DNA of 64,000 bases, taken from the NCBI GenBank assembly GCA_025361565.1, contig JANYKN010000166.1:26255-90254 (forward strand). The letters run 5' to 3'. This document shows positions 38,554 to 48,870 of this stretch, in pieces. How positions within the stretch are numbered: position 1 is the stretch's first letter; each line of letters opens with the position of its first letter. The notes under the pieces were generated by a model. The model had not been told where the DNA came from and searched no databases. It saw nothing but the letters and a program-made list of their open reading frames with translations. Made by a program: the position numbers and the translations under genes. Source of the stretch: Bacteroidota bacterium (GTDB taxonomy: Bacteria > Bacteroidota > Bacteroidia > Bacteroidales > NBLH01).

Positions 38554-40977
38554 TTAATCTGGATAAATTTCAGGAAATTTAGCCGGATTTATTTCGTGCA
38601 TCATTGCGTAAATACTATCAAACACATCTTCAGAATTCGGATTTGAAAAGTAATCGCCATCAGTAGCATATGCAGGACGGTGTTCTTTAGCCGTTAAGGT
38701 TTTCGGTGGAGAATCCAGGTTAAAAAATGCACCTTGGCTTTCAATTACTTTTTGCATCATAAAAGCTGTTGCTCCACCAGGAACATCCTCATCGAAAAAT
38801 AGAACTTTTCCTGTTTTTTTAATTGATTCTGCAATAATATTATACTTGTCAAAAGGCAGAAGAGTTTGAACATCTATCAACTCTACTGAAATGTCAAACT
38901 CTTTGAGTTGTTCTACTGCATCCTGAGCAATACGTACACAAGATCCATAAGTAACTAAACTTACATCAGTCCCTTCAATTAATATTTCAGGAACGCCAAG
39001 TTGTTGCTTGAATTCACCCATATTGTCAGGTCGTTTTTCCTTTAGCCTATATCCATTCAAGGGTTCAATTACCAATGCAGGACTGTCGCTTTCTAGTAAT
39101 AAATTATAAAATGCGGCAGCTTTAGTCATGTTGCGTGGGACACAAACATACATTCCACGTACAGAATTTATCACCATGCTCAACGGAGAACCCGAATGCC
39201 AGACTCCTTCAAGCCTGTGTCCTCTTGTACGAATAATTACGGGTGCTTTTTGCCCACCCCTAGTGCGGTATAGAACGGTAGCCAAATCATCACTCAATGT
39301 TTGAATGGCATAAAGGAGGTAATCAAAATATTGGATTTCAGCAATGGGTCTTAAACCACGGAGAGCAAGGCCAATTGCTTGTCCAACGATAGTAGTTTCT
39401 CTAATTCCAGTATCGGTAATACGATATTCACCATATTTTTTTTGTAAACCTTCGAGACTTTGGTTTACACCTCCAATTTTACCAGTATCTTCACCAAATG
39501 TAACCAATAAAGGATATTTTGAAAAAAGGGCATCAAAGTTATCGTGTAATACCTCGCGTCCATTTACCAACTTCGAATTTTCTGAGTAAACTTCTTTTAC
39601 TGATTTGATTTCAATTGCAGAATTGCTAAAATTACTATAAAGCATACTGTTATATAGCTCATAATTTTCTTCGCCTTTGGTTTTTAACCAATCCAACAAA
39701 TTTGATTTTAATCCTTTTGTTTTTGCACACGACAAACATACATGTCTGAGTAATTTTCTGGCAGTGCTCACATTTGATTTTCTAATCGGAAAGAATTCTG
39801 CTTCCAATTGATCCCTTAATTCTTTGATTTTTAAATCATTATTTTGAATACAAACACATGTTTTAATATCTATTATTCGGATTAGTTCATCCCTTTCACG
39901 TTTTAAAGGCTTAGTGTAGTGTGACCAGGAATTTTTGCGAGCAAGAACTGCACGTTCATTTCCTTTTTTTTCGATTTCAGCCAACTCATTTTCAGATGCA
40001 AGACCAATTTCCAGCATCCATTCCTTCATTTTTTTTATTGGATCAAATTCCTTTTCCCATTCAAGGCGCTCAACACTTTTATACCTTTCGTGTGATCCTG
40101 AAGTTGAATGGCCTTGGGGTTGAGTCATTTCCATAATATGAAACAAAACGGGAATATGTTTTTCGCGACAAATTTTTACACCTTCTTTATAAGCGTTGAC
40201 CAAAGCGGGATAATCCCAACCTTTAACAATGTATATCAAAAAGCCTTCATTTTCGTCATCTCTCTCAAAACCTTTCAAAAGAGTAGAAATATTCTGTTTG
40301 GTTGTTTGGTAACTTTTATGGACGGAAATACCATATTCATCGTCCCAAACCGAAATAGCAAAAGGTATCTGCAAAACCCCGGCTGCATTTAAAGTTTCAA
40401 AAAAATGACCTTCTGAAGTACTTGAATCTCCAATAGTTCCAAAAGCTACTTCATTGCCATTCAATGAAAATTGAGTATAAGATTTCAATTCAGGATTATT
40501 TCTGTAAAGTTTTGATGCATAAGCTAATCCAAGAAGGCGAGGCATTTGTCCAGCTGTAGGTGAAATATCGGCAGATGAATTTTTTTGTTTGCTTATTTCT
40601 TTCCAGCTTCCATCTTTGTTCAAACTTCTGGTAGCAAAATGATTGTTCATCAATCGACCACCATGTGCAGGATTTACGTCCAAATCAGTGTCGCCATACA
40701 ATTGTGCAAAAAATTCTTCCGGTTTAAAAATGCCAGCAGCCATCATAAAAGTTTGGTCACGATAATAACCAGATCTGAAATCTCCGTTATTGAAAACTTT
40801 GGCCATTGCAAGTTGTGCAACTTCTTTCCCATCACCAAAAATTCCAAATTTGGCTCTGCCATTAAGTACTTCTTTTCGTCCTAAAATGCTAAGATTCCTA
40901 CTCAAAACAGCAACATAAAAATCATTTAAGATTTCTTCTTTGCTAAGCTCAACTTCAAGTTTTGTAAAAATGCTCAT
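38554..40977 (-). CDS. Fused 2-oxo acid dehydrogenase E1 (alpha and beta subunits in one chain)
   Basis: An 807-residue protein. The alpha half (1-~400) contains the thiamine diphosphate motif GDSSTSEGHFFETLNAAGVLQIPFAISVWDD. A linker of about 100 residues follows. The beta half (~470-807) contains LVTFGEDTGKIGGV, ITDTGIRETTIVGQAIGLALRGLRPIAEIQY and the transketolase-like C terminus (VLFFDEDVPGGATAFM). This matches the alpha/beta fusion E1 seen in Bacteroidota for pyruvate or branched-chain 2-oxo acids. Substrate cannot be fixed by eye. No E2 or E3 gene is adjacent. Confidence 0.93.
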   Translation of the reverse strand: MSIFTKLEVELSKEEILNDFYVAVLSRNLSILGRKEVLNGRAKFGIFGDGKEVAQLAMAKVFNNGDFRSGYYRDQTFMMAAGIFKPEEFFAQLYGDTDLDVNPAHGGRLMNNHFATRSLNKDGSWKEISKQKNSSADISPTAGQMPRLLGLAYASKLYRNNPELKSYTQFSLNGNEVAFGTIGDSSTSEGHFFETLNAAGVLQIPFAISVWDDEYGISVHKSYQTTKQNISTLLKGFERDDENEGFLIYIVKGWDYPALVNAYKEGVKICREKHIPVLFHIMEMTQPQGHSTSGSHERYKSVERLEWEKEFDPIKKMKEWMLEIGLASENELAEIEKKGNERAVLARKNSWSHYTKPLKRERDELIRIIDIKTCVCIQNNDLKIKELRDQLEAEFFPIRKSNVSTARKLLRHVCLSCAKTKGLKSNLLDWLKTKGEENYELYNSMLYSNFSNSAIEIKSVKEVYSENSKLVNGREVLHDNFDALFSKYPLLVTFGEDTGKIGGVNQSLEGLQKKYGEYRITDTGIRETTIVGQAIGLALRGLRPIAEIQYFDYLLYAIQTLSDDLATVLYRTRGGQKAPVIIRTRGHRLEGVWHSGSPLSMVINSVRGMYVCVPRNMTKAAAFYNLLLESDSPALVIEPLNGYRLKEKRPDNMGEFKQQLGVPEILIEGTDVSLVTYGSCVRIAQDAVEQLKEFDISVELIDVQTLLPFDKYNIIAESIKKTGKVLFFDEDVPGGATAFMMQKVIESQGAFFNLDSPPKTLTAKEHRPAYATDGDYFSNPNSEDVFDSIYAMMHEINPAKFPEIYPD

Positions 40978-41286
40978 TTGTAACCAAATAAATATGAGTA
41001 AACACTGGCAACAAATTTAACTTGAATAATTAATAATGCATAAAGAATTTTGAAAATAATCCTGATAAATCACAAATAATGAAAATTATAAATTGTGAAT
41101 TTAATTCTCAATTTCAAACCGAATTGCATTTAACTTATGGGGTTTATATTTCATTTATAACTTGATTTTCATCTTAGTATTTATCAATTGCTATATTCTT
41201 ATTTTAGAATAAATTTAGGGCAACTCTCATACATACATATCCTATTTTTTTGTATATTTACTAATATATCCCTTAACTTTAATACA
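40978..41286. other. Divergent intergenic region between E1 and cytidylate-kinase-like genes
   Basis: About 309 bp, AT-rich. A TAAATTTG -7-like element for the minus-strand E1 gene is at 41012-41019. The rest shows no recognised feature. Confidence 0.5.
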
Positions 41287-41979
41287 ATGGCTATAGACTT
41301 ACAGAAATATTTAGCCGAACAGTACCAAAGATCCATAATTAAAGGTAAAAAGCCCGGTCCTGTAATTACCATTTCACGCGAGTATGGTTGTTCTGCTAAA
41401 GACGTAGCTGAAAAATTAGCAAATAGATTAAATGAGCTGACATCAAAGAAAGATGATAAGTCAACTTGGAAATGGATTAATAAAGAAGTTTTTGAAGGAA
41501 CTGCCAAAGCACTTCATTTAAAAACATCAAGAGTTTTGCATGTTTTTGATGGTGAAAAAAAAAACTTTATCGAAGGTCTTATCCTTAGTTCTTCAGAAAA
41601 ATATTACACCAGCGATCAAAAAATAAAAAAAAAGATAATCGAAATTGTCAGATCGTATGCTGAACAGGGATTTGTCATTATTATTGGGCTTGGAGGTGTT
41701 TCCATTACACGGGATATCGAAAAATCGATTCATATTAAACTACAGGCACCTTTTGGATGGAGAGTTGAAAGAATGTCAAAAAAGTTATCAATGAGTGTTG
41801 AGGAAGTTTCGAAATGTACAAGGTCTATTGATAAAAAAAGGAATATTTTACGAGATTCATTTAAGCCAAAATCTGAGATACCGGAATTGTTTGATATGAC
41901 TTTTAATGCAATGACATTGACTCCTGATGAAATTGTAGAATCAATTATTTCGTTAATGAAGTTGAGATATTTGGTATAA
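41287..41979 (+). CDS. Cytidylate kinase-like family protein
   Basis: A 230-residue protein started at 41287. An ATG at 41188 would add 33 mostly hydrophobic residues that look like translated leader. The N terminus GPVITISREYGCSAKDVAEKLANRLNE matches the cytidylate-kinase-like family (a P-loop variant with S-R-E-Y-G in place of a standard Walker A). A GLGGVSITRDIEKSIHIKLQAPFGWRVERM segment follows. True substrate is not established for the family. It is found in many anaerobic bacteria, often in regulatory or two-component settings. Confidence 0.8.
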   Translation: MAIDLQKYLAEQYQRSIIKGKKPGPVITISREYGCSAKDVAEKLANRLNELTSKKDDKSTWKWINKEVFEGTAKALHLKTSRVLHVFDGEKKNFIEGLILSSSEKYYTSDQKIKKKIIEIVRSYAEQGFVIIIGLGGVSITRDIEKSIHIKLQAPFGWRVERMSKKLSMSVEEVSKCTRSIDKKRNILRDSFKPKSEIPELFDMTFNAMTLTPDEIVESIISLMKLRYLV

Positions 41980-42092
41980 TATAATCAAGTTTATTCCACA
42001 CTTAATATAAAATCTGGATTTGACATTTTCTCTTTCCGATTAAATAAAGCAAGAATAATTTATAACTTACGCCCTCAAATTAATCTGTCAAA

Positions 42093-42341
42093 ATGGAAGA
42101 ACTTGTCCCAGATTCAAAGCAATTACTTGATTTACTAGATACCAAAATGCCATTTGGAAAATATAAAGATCGTTTTATTATTGATCTCCCAGAATATTAT
42201 TTGGTTTGGTTTAGGCAAAAAGGTTTCCCTGCAGGTAAACTAGGTGAATTGCTGGGACTAGCTTACGAAATAAAATTGAATGGATTAGAGGGAATGGTCA
42301 AATCTATCCGAACTAAGTTCGCTCCACTCAAATATAAATGA
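42093..42341 (+). CDS. DUF3820-family small protein
   Basis: An 82-residue protein with the conserved block MPFGKYKDRFIIDLPEYYLVWFRQKGFPAGKLGELL typical of DUF3820. The family has been called a putative quorum-sensing-regulated virulence factor, but its biochemical role is unknown. It is soluble, with no signal peptide, and sits alone before a terminator. Confidence 0.85.
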   Translation: MEELVPDSKQLLDLLDTKMPFGKYKDRFIIDLPEYYLVWFRQKGFPAGKLGELLGLAYEIKLNGLEGMVKSIRTKFAPLKYK

Positions 42342-42363
42342 TTCTATTTCAATTTCTTAAAGG

Positions 42364-42411
42364 AAATGCCTAAAGTAAATGATAATTGAATAATCATTTA
42401 CTTTAGGCATT
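42364..42411. terminator. Terminator between DUF3820 and YXWGXW-type genes
   Basis: AATGCCTAAAGTAAATGAT and its complement (42365-42383, 42393-42411) form an almost perfect 19-bp stem around TTGAATA. It lies between convergent genes. Confidence 0.75.
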
Positions 42412-42439
42412 GTTGCACAAGTAAATTTTAGCTACCTAT

Positions 42440-42748
42440 TTATTCCCAATATCCAGGTTCCCACTTCCATCCGTTTTTAACTTTTGCCCAGTGGCCATTA
42501 TGCCAATATTGTTTATTTTGAGGGGCTTTTTCCCAATGTGCTTTCACCCACTTATACTCCTTGCTTTTTGATTTCCACTCCCATTCTCCCGGAATCCAAA
42601 CCCAGGTGGCATCGGTTGTTGGTTTGGCAACATCACTCTTTATTGTAGTATCTTTTGGTGCTTTTGGTTTTTCGGTTACAACTTGAGCTTTGAGTCCTAT
42701 CGAAAATCCAAAAAACAAGATAATCATCATTACAATCAGTTTTTTCAT
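42440..42748 (-). CDS. Small exported protein with W-rich YXWGXW-like repeats
   Basis: A 102-residue protein with a signal peptide (MKKLIVMMIILFFGFSIGLKAQ). The mature part has repeated Trp-rich blocks: TWVWIPGEWEWKSK, KEYKWVKAHWEKAP and YWHNGHWAKVKNGWKWEPGYWE. This is the YXWGXW-type repeat of exported bacterial proteins whose function is unknown. Probably an envelope or periplasmic stress-related protein; this is only a guess. Confidence 0.78.
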   Translation of the reverse strand: MKKLIVMMIILFFGFSIGLKAQVVTEKPKAPKDTTIKSDVAKPTTDATWVWIPGEWEWKSKSKEYKWVKAHWEKAPQNKQYWHNGHWAKVKNGWKWEPGYWE

Positions 42749-42869
42749 ACTATATATTTTAAGTTTTTAAATGAAGATAATGTTATAAACATTAAATTAC
42801 AAATAAAAACGATGATTGATGGAGTTTATTTTGAAAGGAATTTAACGAGATATCAAGAAATTGTTCTGC

Positions 42870-42903
42870 AAAAAAAAAGTTCCGAGATAAAGGAACTTTT
42901 TTT
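42870..42903. terminator. Terminator of sucD
   Basis: AAAAGTTCC (42875-42883) and GGAACTTTT (42892-42900) form a 9-bp stem with an 8-nt loop and A/T tracts on both sides. It lies just past the sucD stop on the minus strand. Confidence 0.85.
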
Positions 42904-42915
42904 TGTTAAAATATA

Positions 42916-43788
42916 CTATTTTTTTAATAATTCAAGCATTTTAGCACCTAAATGGGCAGGTGAATCAACCACATGGATACCACATGCACGCATGATTTCT
43001 TTTTTAGCAGAGGCAGTATCGTTTTTGCCACCAATTATAGCACCGGCGTGGCCCATTCTTTTTCCTTTTGGAGCTGTTTCGCCAGCAATAAAACCAACAA
43101 CTGGCTTGGTTCCATTATCTTTGATCCATTCGGCAGCCTCAGCTTCCATATTACCACCAATTTCACCGATAATTACAATTCCTTCGGTGTCTTTATCAGC
43201 CATAAAAAGCTTAACCGCATCTAGGGTAGAAGTTCCAATAATTGGATCTCCACCAATACCTATTGCAGTAGATTGGCCAAGACCTGCTTTGGTTATTTGG
43301 TCAACTGCTTCGTATGTTAAAGTTCCAGATTTTGATACAATTCCAATTTTACCAGGATTGAAAATAAAGCCAGGCATAATACCAATTTTTGCTTCGCCGG
43401 CAGTGATTATTCCGGGGCAGTTTGGTCCAATTAGCCTAACATCCTTACCATTAAGGAAATCTTTTACTTTAACCATATCCTGAATTGGAATCCCTTCAGT
43501 GATTGCAACCACAACTTTAATTCCTGAATCAGCAGCTTCCATAATTGCATCTGCAGCAAAAGCAGGTGGAACAAAAATGATTGAAACATTTGCACCAGTT
43601 TTTTCAACAGCCTCTTGAACTGTGTTAAAGATTGGTTTACCCAGATGAGTAGTACCACCTTTTCCAGGAGTTACGCCGCCGACAACATCGGTGCCGTATT
43701 CAATCATTTGTCCTGCATGGAAAGTTCCCTCACTACCGGTGAATCCCTGTACAATAACTTTGGAGTTTTTATTAACAAGTATACTCAT
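42916..43788 (-). CDS. sucD: Succinate-CoA ligase, ADP/GDP-forming, alpha subunit
   Basis: A 290-residue protein from the ATG at 43788, the usual SucD length. The longer frame to 43893 adds 35 residues without family similarity. Motifs: [23 protein letters not shown] at the CoA-binding N terminus, GPNCPG, and the phosphorylated histidine in [11 protein letters not shown]. It joins CoA to succinate with substrate-level phosphorylation in the TCA cycle. SucC is not adjacent. This is unusual relative to the common sucCD operon but normal for many Bacteroidota. Confidence 0.96.
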   Translation of the reverse strand: MSILVNKNSKVIVQGFTGSEGTFHAGQMIEYGTDVVGGVTPGKGGTTHLGKPIFNTVQEAVEKTGANVSIIFVPPAFAADAIMEAADSGIKVVVAITEGIPIQDMVKVKDFLNGKDVRLIGPNCPGIITAGEAKIGIMPGFIFNPGKIGIVSKSGTLTYEAVDQITKAGLGQSTAIGIGGDPIIGTSTLDAVKLFMADKDTEGIVIIGEIGGNMEAEAAEWIKDNGTKPVVGFIAGETAPKGKRMGHAGAIIGGKNDTASAKKEIMRACGIHVVDSPAHLGAKMLELLKK

Positions 43789-44033
43789 TTCTTTAAAAGT
43801 TGGATTTTTATTTGTGCTAAAAGTAATTCTTTTCTTATTGATTACAAAATGAAAAATACCGTTATTTAATTCCTTTGTATTGATATTTGACAAAGAAATA
43901 TTAGGGTTGATTTTTAAAATTAATTACCCTAATTGGGTGTTAAATGCTTAATTTTTTGAATTGATTCGGATACTTCTTTAAATTCAATAGACTATTTCTT
44001 TTAAATCTATTATTTTTGTAATAAAATTAATCG

Positions 44034-45431
44034 ATGATAGATTCAGCTACTATTTGTGCAATTGCTACACCATCGGGTACTGGTGCAATATCCACAATAA
44101 GAATTTCAGGGCCAAAATCAATTTCAATAGTTGAAAGTTTGTTCCATCCAATCCATAAAAAAAAATCGCTTAATAGCCAGAAAACAGCTACACTTCATTA
44201 CGGTTTGCTCAAAGATGGAGATGAACTGATAGATGAAGTTTTATTAGGTTTATTTAAAAATCCAAATTCGTATACAGGTGAAGATTCCATTGAAATATCA
44301 TGTCACGGTTCTATTTTTATACAACAAAGAATTTTGCAATTACTCTTAAAAAAAGGAGCGCGGCATGCCCAGCCTGGAGAATTTACCCAAAGAGCATTTT
44401 TAAATGGCAAGTTGGATTTATCGCAAGCCGAAGCCGTTGCTGATTTAATTGCTTCATCTTCATCTGCATCGCATAAAATAGCGATGAATCAAATCAGAGG
44501 AGGATTTTCAAATGAGTTAAACTTATTACGGGATAAATTGCTCAATTTTATTTCACTAATTGAGTTGGAACTCGATTTTAGCGAAGAAGATGTAGAATTT
44601 GCCAACCGCGATCAATTGCAGGATTTATTTTCAAAAGTAAAGGAAAAGCTGGACGGTTTAATCAAGTCTTTTAAGCTTGGAAATGTAATAAAGAATGGAG
44701 TTCCGGTTGCCATCATTGGCGAGCCAAATGTTGGTAAATCAACACTTTTGAATGCTTTGTTCAATGAAGAAAAAGCGATTGTTTCAGAAATTGCAGGCAC
44801 CACCCGCGATGCCATTGAAGATGTTCTAAATATCGAAGGTGTTTTGTTTCGATTTATTGATACTGCAGGCTTGCGCGAAACAACTGATACCATTGAAAGC
44901 CTTGGAATAGAAAAAACTGTTCAAAAAATACAACAAGCCGACGTTGTTATTCTTATGTTGGAAGCAACCAATAATTGGCAACAAATAGCCCAACAAATAA
45001 AACATACGGTTGATAAATACAATATTGTTGAACAAAAGCTATTTGTTCTTATAAATAAGATTGATAAAACCGCAATGGAAGGAAAAACCATTGAAAATTT
45101 AAAATCGGATTTGCCTGAAATAACTTTTGTTTTAGCCTCTGCCAAAAGCAATATAAACATCAATGTATTGAAAAGCATGCTCAAAAAAGCATATGATATC
45201 AATAATTTGGATAGCAGCCCAATTGTCAGCAATATCAGACATTTAGAAGCATTGACAAATGCTTCAGAAGCACTTAGCAGAGTAGAATTAGGTCTACAAA
45301 CTGGTATTACCGGCGATTTATTAGCTACGGATATCAGGCAGGTAATGCATTATATTGGCGAAATTACCGGACAAATTTCGACCGATGAAATTTTGGGAAA
45401 TATTTTTAAGAATTTTTGTATTGGAAAGTAA
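44034..45431 (+). CDS. mnmE: tRNA modification GTPase MnmE
   Basis: A 465-residue protein with the MnmE N-terminal tetrahydrofolate-binding domain (IDSATICAIATPSGTGAISTIRISG), a helical domain interrupted by a G domain (G1 GEPNVGKSTLLN, G3 DTAGLRE, G4 NKID) and the canonical C-terminal FCIGK whose cysteine is conserved. With MnmG it installs cmnm5 groups on wobble uridines. Stand-alone gene. A -7-like TATTTTTG (44011-44018) precedes it. Confidence 0.98.
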   Translation: MIDSATICAIATPSGTGAISTIRISGPKSISIVESLFHPIHKKKSLNSQKTATLHYGLLKDGDELIDEVLLGLFKNPNSYTGEDSIEISCHGSIFIQQRILQLLLKKGARHAQPGEFTQRAFLNGKLDLSQAEAVADLIASSSSASHKIAMNQIRGGFSNELNLLRDKLLNFISLIELELDFSEEDVEFANRDQLQDLFSKVKEKLDGLIKSFKLGNVIKNGVPVAIIGEPNVGKSTLLNALFNEEKAIVSEIAGTTRDAIEDVLNIEGVLFRFIDTAGLRETTDTIESLGIEKTVQKIQQADVVILMLEATNNWQQIAQQIKHTVDKYNIVEQKLFVLINKIDKTAMEGKTIENLKSDLPEITFVLASAKSNININVLKSMLKKAYDINNLDSSPIVSNIRHLEALTNASEALSRVELGLQTGITGDLLATDIRQVMHYIGEITGQISTDEILGNIFKNFCIGK

Positions 45432-45793
45432 TTCTAAAAAATTTAACTATTGGATCTATTGCATTCTTAAATGAATATAAGTATTGAATTTTGAATTAAA
45501 TCATATTTACCATTAATATGTTAGGCAAAATGCAAAGAAATCAATAATTATTATTCTTAAACAGCAATCAGCATCGCAAAAGTATCCTATTACCAAAATA
45601 CATTAAGTTCCTTATAGCCTTTGGGATCAAAAACTTTTTCATTAAGGATATCTTTGCTAACTTTAATACTTAATTTTTAACAGATTATAATTTTTATAAT
45701 TCATTTAAAATTATCCAATAAATTACAACTTTTCGGTAAAGACTCTACTTTTTATCTTAATTTTACAATTATAAAAAGTTTAATTCTTAGACA
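45432..45793. other. Intergenic region upstream of the heme-sensor kinase
   Basis: About 362 bp of AT-rich sequence. No gene, RNA, hairpin terminator or copy of the 17-bp palindrome found at 49.5 kb was seen. It must contain the promoter for the histidine kinase. Confidence 0.45.
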
Positions 45794-47473
45794 ATGACTT
45801 GGTTTAATAAAATAAATGCAAAAAACATTATAAACAGTCCATTAGTAAGAAAATATTATCGATTTAGTTCCTCAATTTATGGTCGTGTTGTTTTTATTAT
45901 CACACTTTTATCCCTTTTCCTATTTGTTTCATTTGGATTCATTTTCAGATCAGTCAACAACCGGTATTTGAATACCGTAATTTTACAAAATGGAACCAAT
46001 ATCGGTTCTATTGTTGAGTCATCTCTGTATCATTCAATGCTTGAAAATGATAAAAGTAGATTGCAAAATACACTTGATGTAATAAACACTATGTCTGGTA
46101 TTGATGAAGTTAATATGTATGATAGTAAGGATAGCCTAATATATTCTTCCTTTACAAATGATACAATAAGTCATAGTGACCCTGATTGTAAGAACTGTCA
46201 TAGTGATATAAAATCACTGTTTCCGGAAAAACAGAAATCCTACCGAATCATGGATTTAATGAGTGAATGCAGTATGAATCAAAAAGATAATAAGCACAGA
46301 CATTTATTGATAAAATCCCCAATTTTAAACGAACGATCTTGCTATACCGCATCTTGTCACGCCCATAAACCAACAGATGAAGTTCTTGGTTCATTAGTTA
46401 TTAAAATCCCATTAAACGATTTGGATACTGCTGTTGAAAAATTTACTACAAATTTTTATATGCTTGCCATTTTTTCGACAATTGCACTTGCTACATTTTT
46501 AATATTATTTACAAACAAAAAAATTAAAAATCCATTAAACTCAATAATTAGAGCGAGTCGGGCTGTTGCAAAAGGTGATTTGAGTATCCGTTTGGATGTA
46601 AAGCATAAACAATTGAGCGATATAAGGATGGTTTCGCTGGCATTTAACAATATGCTTGATAAGCTTCACGCAGTTTCAGTTGAATTACAAAATTGGTCCT
46701 ATCAGCTTGAATATAAAGTTCAAAAAAAATCGGAAGAATTATTGGAGGCTCAAAATGAATTAATTCATATTGAGAGAATTGCCTCGATAGGAAAATTATC
46801 TTCATCAGTTGCACATGAAATAAACAATCCGCTTTCGGGGGTATTAACTTATACAAAATTAGTTCATAAACAGCTCAGTAAAATTGACTTGGAGTCAACT
46901 ACAAAAGAATCCATGCTTAAAAATTTGAAAGTAATTGAATCTGAAACCAAGCGCTGCGGAGATATTGTTAAAGGATTACTTGATTTTTCAAGAAATGATC
47001 AACAAAATTTAGAAAATGCACATATCCATAAAATACTAAATGAAACATACGATTTGATGTCGCATCAAATGAAAATTTCAAATATTAACTTTATGACCGA
47101 TTTTTCAGCTCATATAGATCTTATTAATTGCAATCCAAACCAAATAAAGCAGGTTTGTGTTGCTTTACTAGTAAATTCTACTGAAGCAATTTTTCAAAAT
47201 GGTGAAGTCCTTATGAAAACTTCAAATCCTGACGAAAATACAGTAAAACTTGATATAATTGATAATGGTTCAGGTATTGCCAGTGAAGACATTAACCATA
47301 TTTTTGAACCTTTTTTCTCTTCAAAACAAAAAGCAAGCGGTATTGGATTAGGACTGGCAATTGTTCATGGTATAGTACAAAGTCATAAGGGTACAATTGA
47401 TGTGGTATCGGAAATAGGAAAAGGAACAATGATTTCAATTAGTTTACCTGTGATAAAAAATAAGGAGATATAA
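45794..47473 (+). CDS. Sensor histidine kinase with cytochrome-c-type heme motifs in the extracytoplasmic domain
   Basis: A 559-residue kinase. Membrane segment 1 (about 31-51) and segment 2 (about 219-238) enclose a periplasmic domain of about 165 residues. It contains Cys132-Lys-Asn-Cys135-His136 (CxxCH) and Cys183-x4-Cys188-His189 (CX4CH), the two signatures of covalently bound heme c. A HAMP domain, dimerisation/H-box with His341 in VAHEINNPL, and an HATPase domain (NxxEA, DNGSGI, GIGLGLAIV) follow. It could read redox state or a gas such as NO or O2 through heme. Just 2 nt separate it from the response regulator, with an AAGGAG ribosome-binding site at 47462-47467. Heme binding is inferred from the motifs. 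Confidence 0.9.
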   Translation: MTWFNKINAKNIINSPLVRKYYRFSSSIYGRVVFIITLLSLFLFVSFGFIFRSVNNRYLNTVILQNGTNIGSIVESSLYHSMLENDKSRLQNTLDVINTMSGIDEVNMYDSKDSLIYSSFTNDTISHSDPDCKNCHSDIKSLFPEKQKSYRIMDLMSECSMNQKDNKHRHLLIKSPILNERSCYTASCHAHKPTDEVLGSLVIKIPLNDLDTAVEKFTTNFYMLAIFSTIALATFLILFTNKKIKNPLNSIIRASRAVAKGDLSIRLDVKHKQLSDIRMVSLAFNNMLDKLHAVSVELQNWSYQLEYKVQKKSEELLEAQNELIHIERIASIGKLSSSVAHEINNPLSGVLTYTKLVHKQLSKIDLESTTKESMLKNLKVIESETKRCGDIVKGLLDFSRNDQQNLENAHIHKILNETYDLMSHQMKISNINFMTDFSAHIDLINCNPNQIKQVCVALLVNSTEAIFQNGEVLMKTSNPDENTVKLDIIDNGSGIASEDINHIFEPFFSSKQKASGIGLGLAIVHGIVQSHKGTIDVVSEIGKGTMISISLPVIKNKEI

Positions 47474-47475
47474 AA

Positions 47476-48819
47476 ATGGCTGAAAAATTTTCAATTTTGA
47501 TAGTTGATGATGAATTATCAGTGCGAGATTCTTTATATAACTGGTTTATTGAAGATGGATATATGGTTGATTGTGCGGAAGATGCTAAACATGCATTGAC
47601 TGCAATTGAAACCAGGAATTTTGATATCATCCTAGCAGATATTAAAATGCCCGGAATGGACGGATTAGAAATGCACAGGAGAATTAAAAGTCTCAACAAA
47701 GATGCAATTGTGATAATTATGACAGCATTTGCATCTGTTGAAACTGCTGTTTTGGCTTTGAAAGAAGGGGCCTATGATTATGTGACAAAACCTTTTGATC
47801 CTGATGATTTATCGCATTTAATCAGAAATGCAACCAAACAAATTTCTTTAAAATTAGAAAATGAAGCGCTCAGGGAAAAAGTAACTGACCTTGAAAATGT
47901 TGAAGACATAATTGGCAACAGTGAAGCGATGCAAAAAGTACTTCATGAAGTGGGTTCTATTGCACAATCATCTTCATCTGTAATTATAACTGGCGAAAGC
48001 GGAACTGGTAAAGAACTTATTGCTAAAGCGATACATTCAAATTCATCGCGAAAATATTTTCCTATGGTAAGTGTTCACTGTGGAGCTTTAACTGAAAGCA
48101 TTTTAGAAAGTGAATTATTCGGTCATGAAAAAGGAGCGTTTACAGGTGCAATATTAGATAGGAAAGGAAGATTTGAAATGGCCAATGGTGGTACAATTTT
48201 CCTTGATGAAATTGCAACAATTTCCACTAAAATGCAGATTGAATTGTTACGTGTTCTCGAAACAAAACGATTTATGCGCGTAGGTGGAAATAAAGAAATT
48301 TCGTCAGATTTTAGAGTTATTTGTGCTACAAACAAGGATTTAAAAAAGATGGTGGAAAATGGAACTTTCAGGGAGGATTTATTTTACCGTCTAAATGTTG
48401 TAAATATTGAAGTTCCACCACTTCGCGAAAGAATTGAAGACATAAAATTACTTGTAGATTATTTTATCAAAAAATATTGTAAAGCGATGAGCAAGAGTCT
48501 TGTTAATATTGATTCTGCAGCATTAAAACGATTGGAACAATTCGAATATCCAGGCAATGTACGTGAACTCGAAAACATGATTGAACGTGCAATAGTTATT
48601 GGAAATGGAAAAGAAATACGTCTTAAAGACCTTCCTTTAGGAAAAGAAATAGTGAGTTCCAATGTTGAAAGCCTGGATGAACTTGAAAAAAAACACATTC
48701 TTCAAATTCTAAATAAATACGATTGGAATATTTCCCGCTCTGCTAAAGCTTTAAAGGTTGACAGAGTAACCCTTTACAATAAAATTAAAAAACATAGTTT
48801 AGACCAAAAAAATAAATAA
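47476..48819 (+). CDS. Sigma-54-dependent response regulator (NtrC family)
   Basis: A 447-residue protein. The receiver domain has Asp11/Asp12, phospho-acceptor Asp55 (LADIKMPGMDG) and Lys in VTKPFDP. The AAA+ domain has Walker A GESGTGKE, the sigma-54 contact loop GAFTGA and Walker B GGTIFLDEI. A C-terminal Fis-type helix-turn-helix (WNISRSAKALKVDRVTLYNKIKKHSL) binds DNA. It forms a two-component pair with the heme-motif kinase. The three 17-bp palindromes at 49501-49628 before the redox operon are the most likely target sites, with RNA polymerase-sigma-54 at 49671-49685. Confidence 0.95.
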   Translation: MAEKFSILIVDDELSVRDSLYNWFIEDGYMVDCAEDAKHALTAIETRNFDIILADIKMPGMDGLEMHRRIKSLNKDAIVIIMTAFASVETAVLALKEGAYDYVTKPFDPDDLSHLIRNATKQISLKLENEALREKVTDLENVEDIIGNSEAMQKVLHEVGSIAQSSSSVIITGESGTGKELIAKAIHSNSSRKYFPMVSVHCGALTESILESELFGHEKGAFTGAILDRKGRFEMANGGTIFLDEIATISTKMQIELLRVLETKRFMRVGGNKEISSDFRVICATNKDLKKMVENGTFREDLFYRLNVVNIEVPPLRERIEDIKLLVDYFIKKYCKAMSKSLVNIDSAALKRLEQFEYPGNVRELENMIERAIVIGNGKEIRLKDLPLGKEIVSSNVESLDELEKKHILQILNKYDWNISRSAKALKVDRVTLYNKIKKHSLDQKNK

Positions 48820-48870
48820 ACCTGACTCATTCTTGTTCTTTAAATTTTTACAACTAAGGAGAATGTTTGT

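Noticed and set aside
42683..43483. 266-codon plus-strand ORF opposite sucD
   Set aside because: Runs through the terminator and the reverse of sucD; proline/serine-rich shadow with no family signature.
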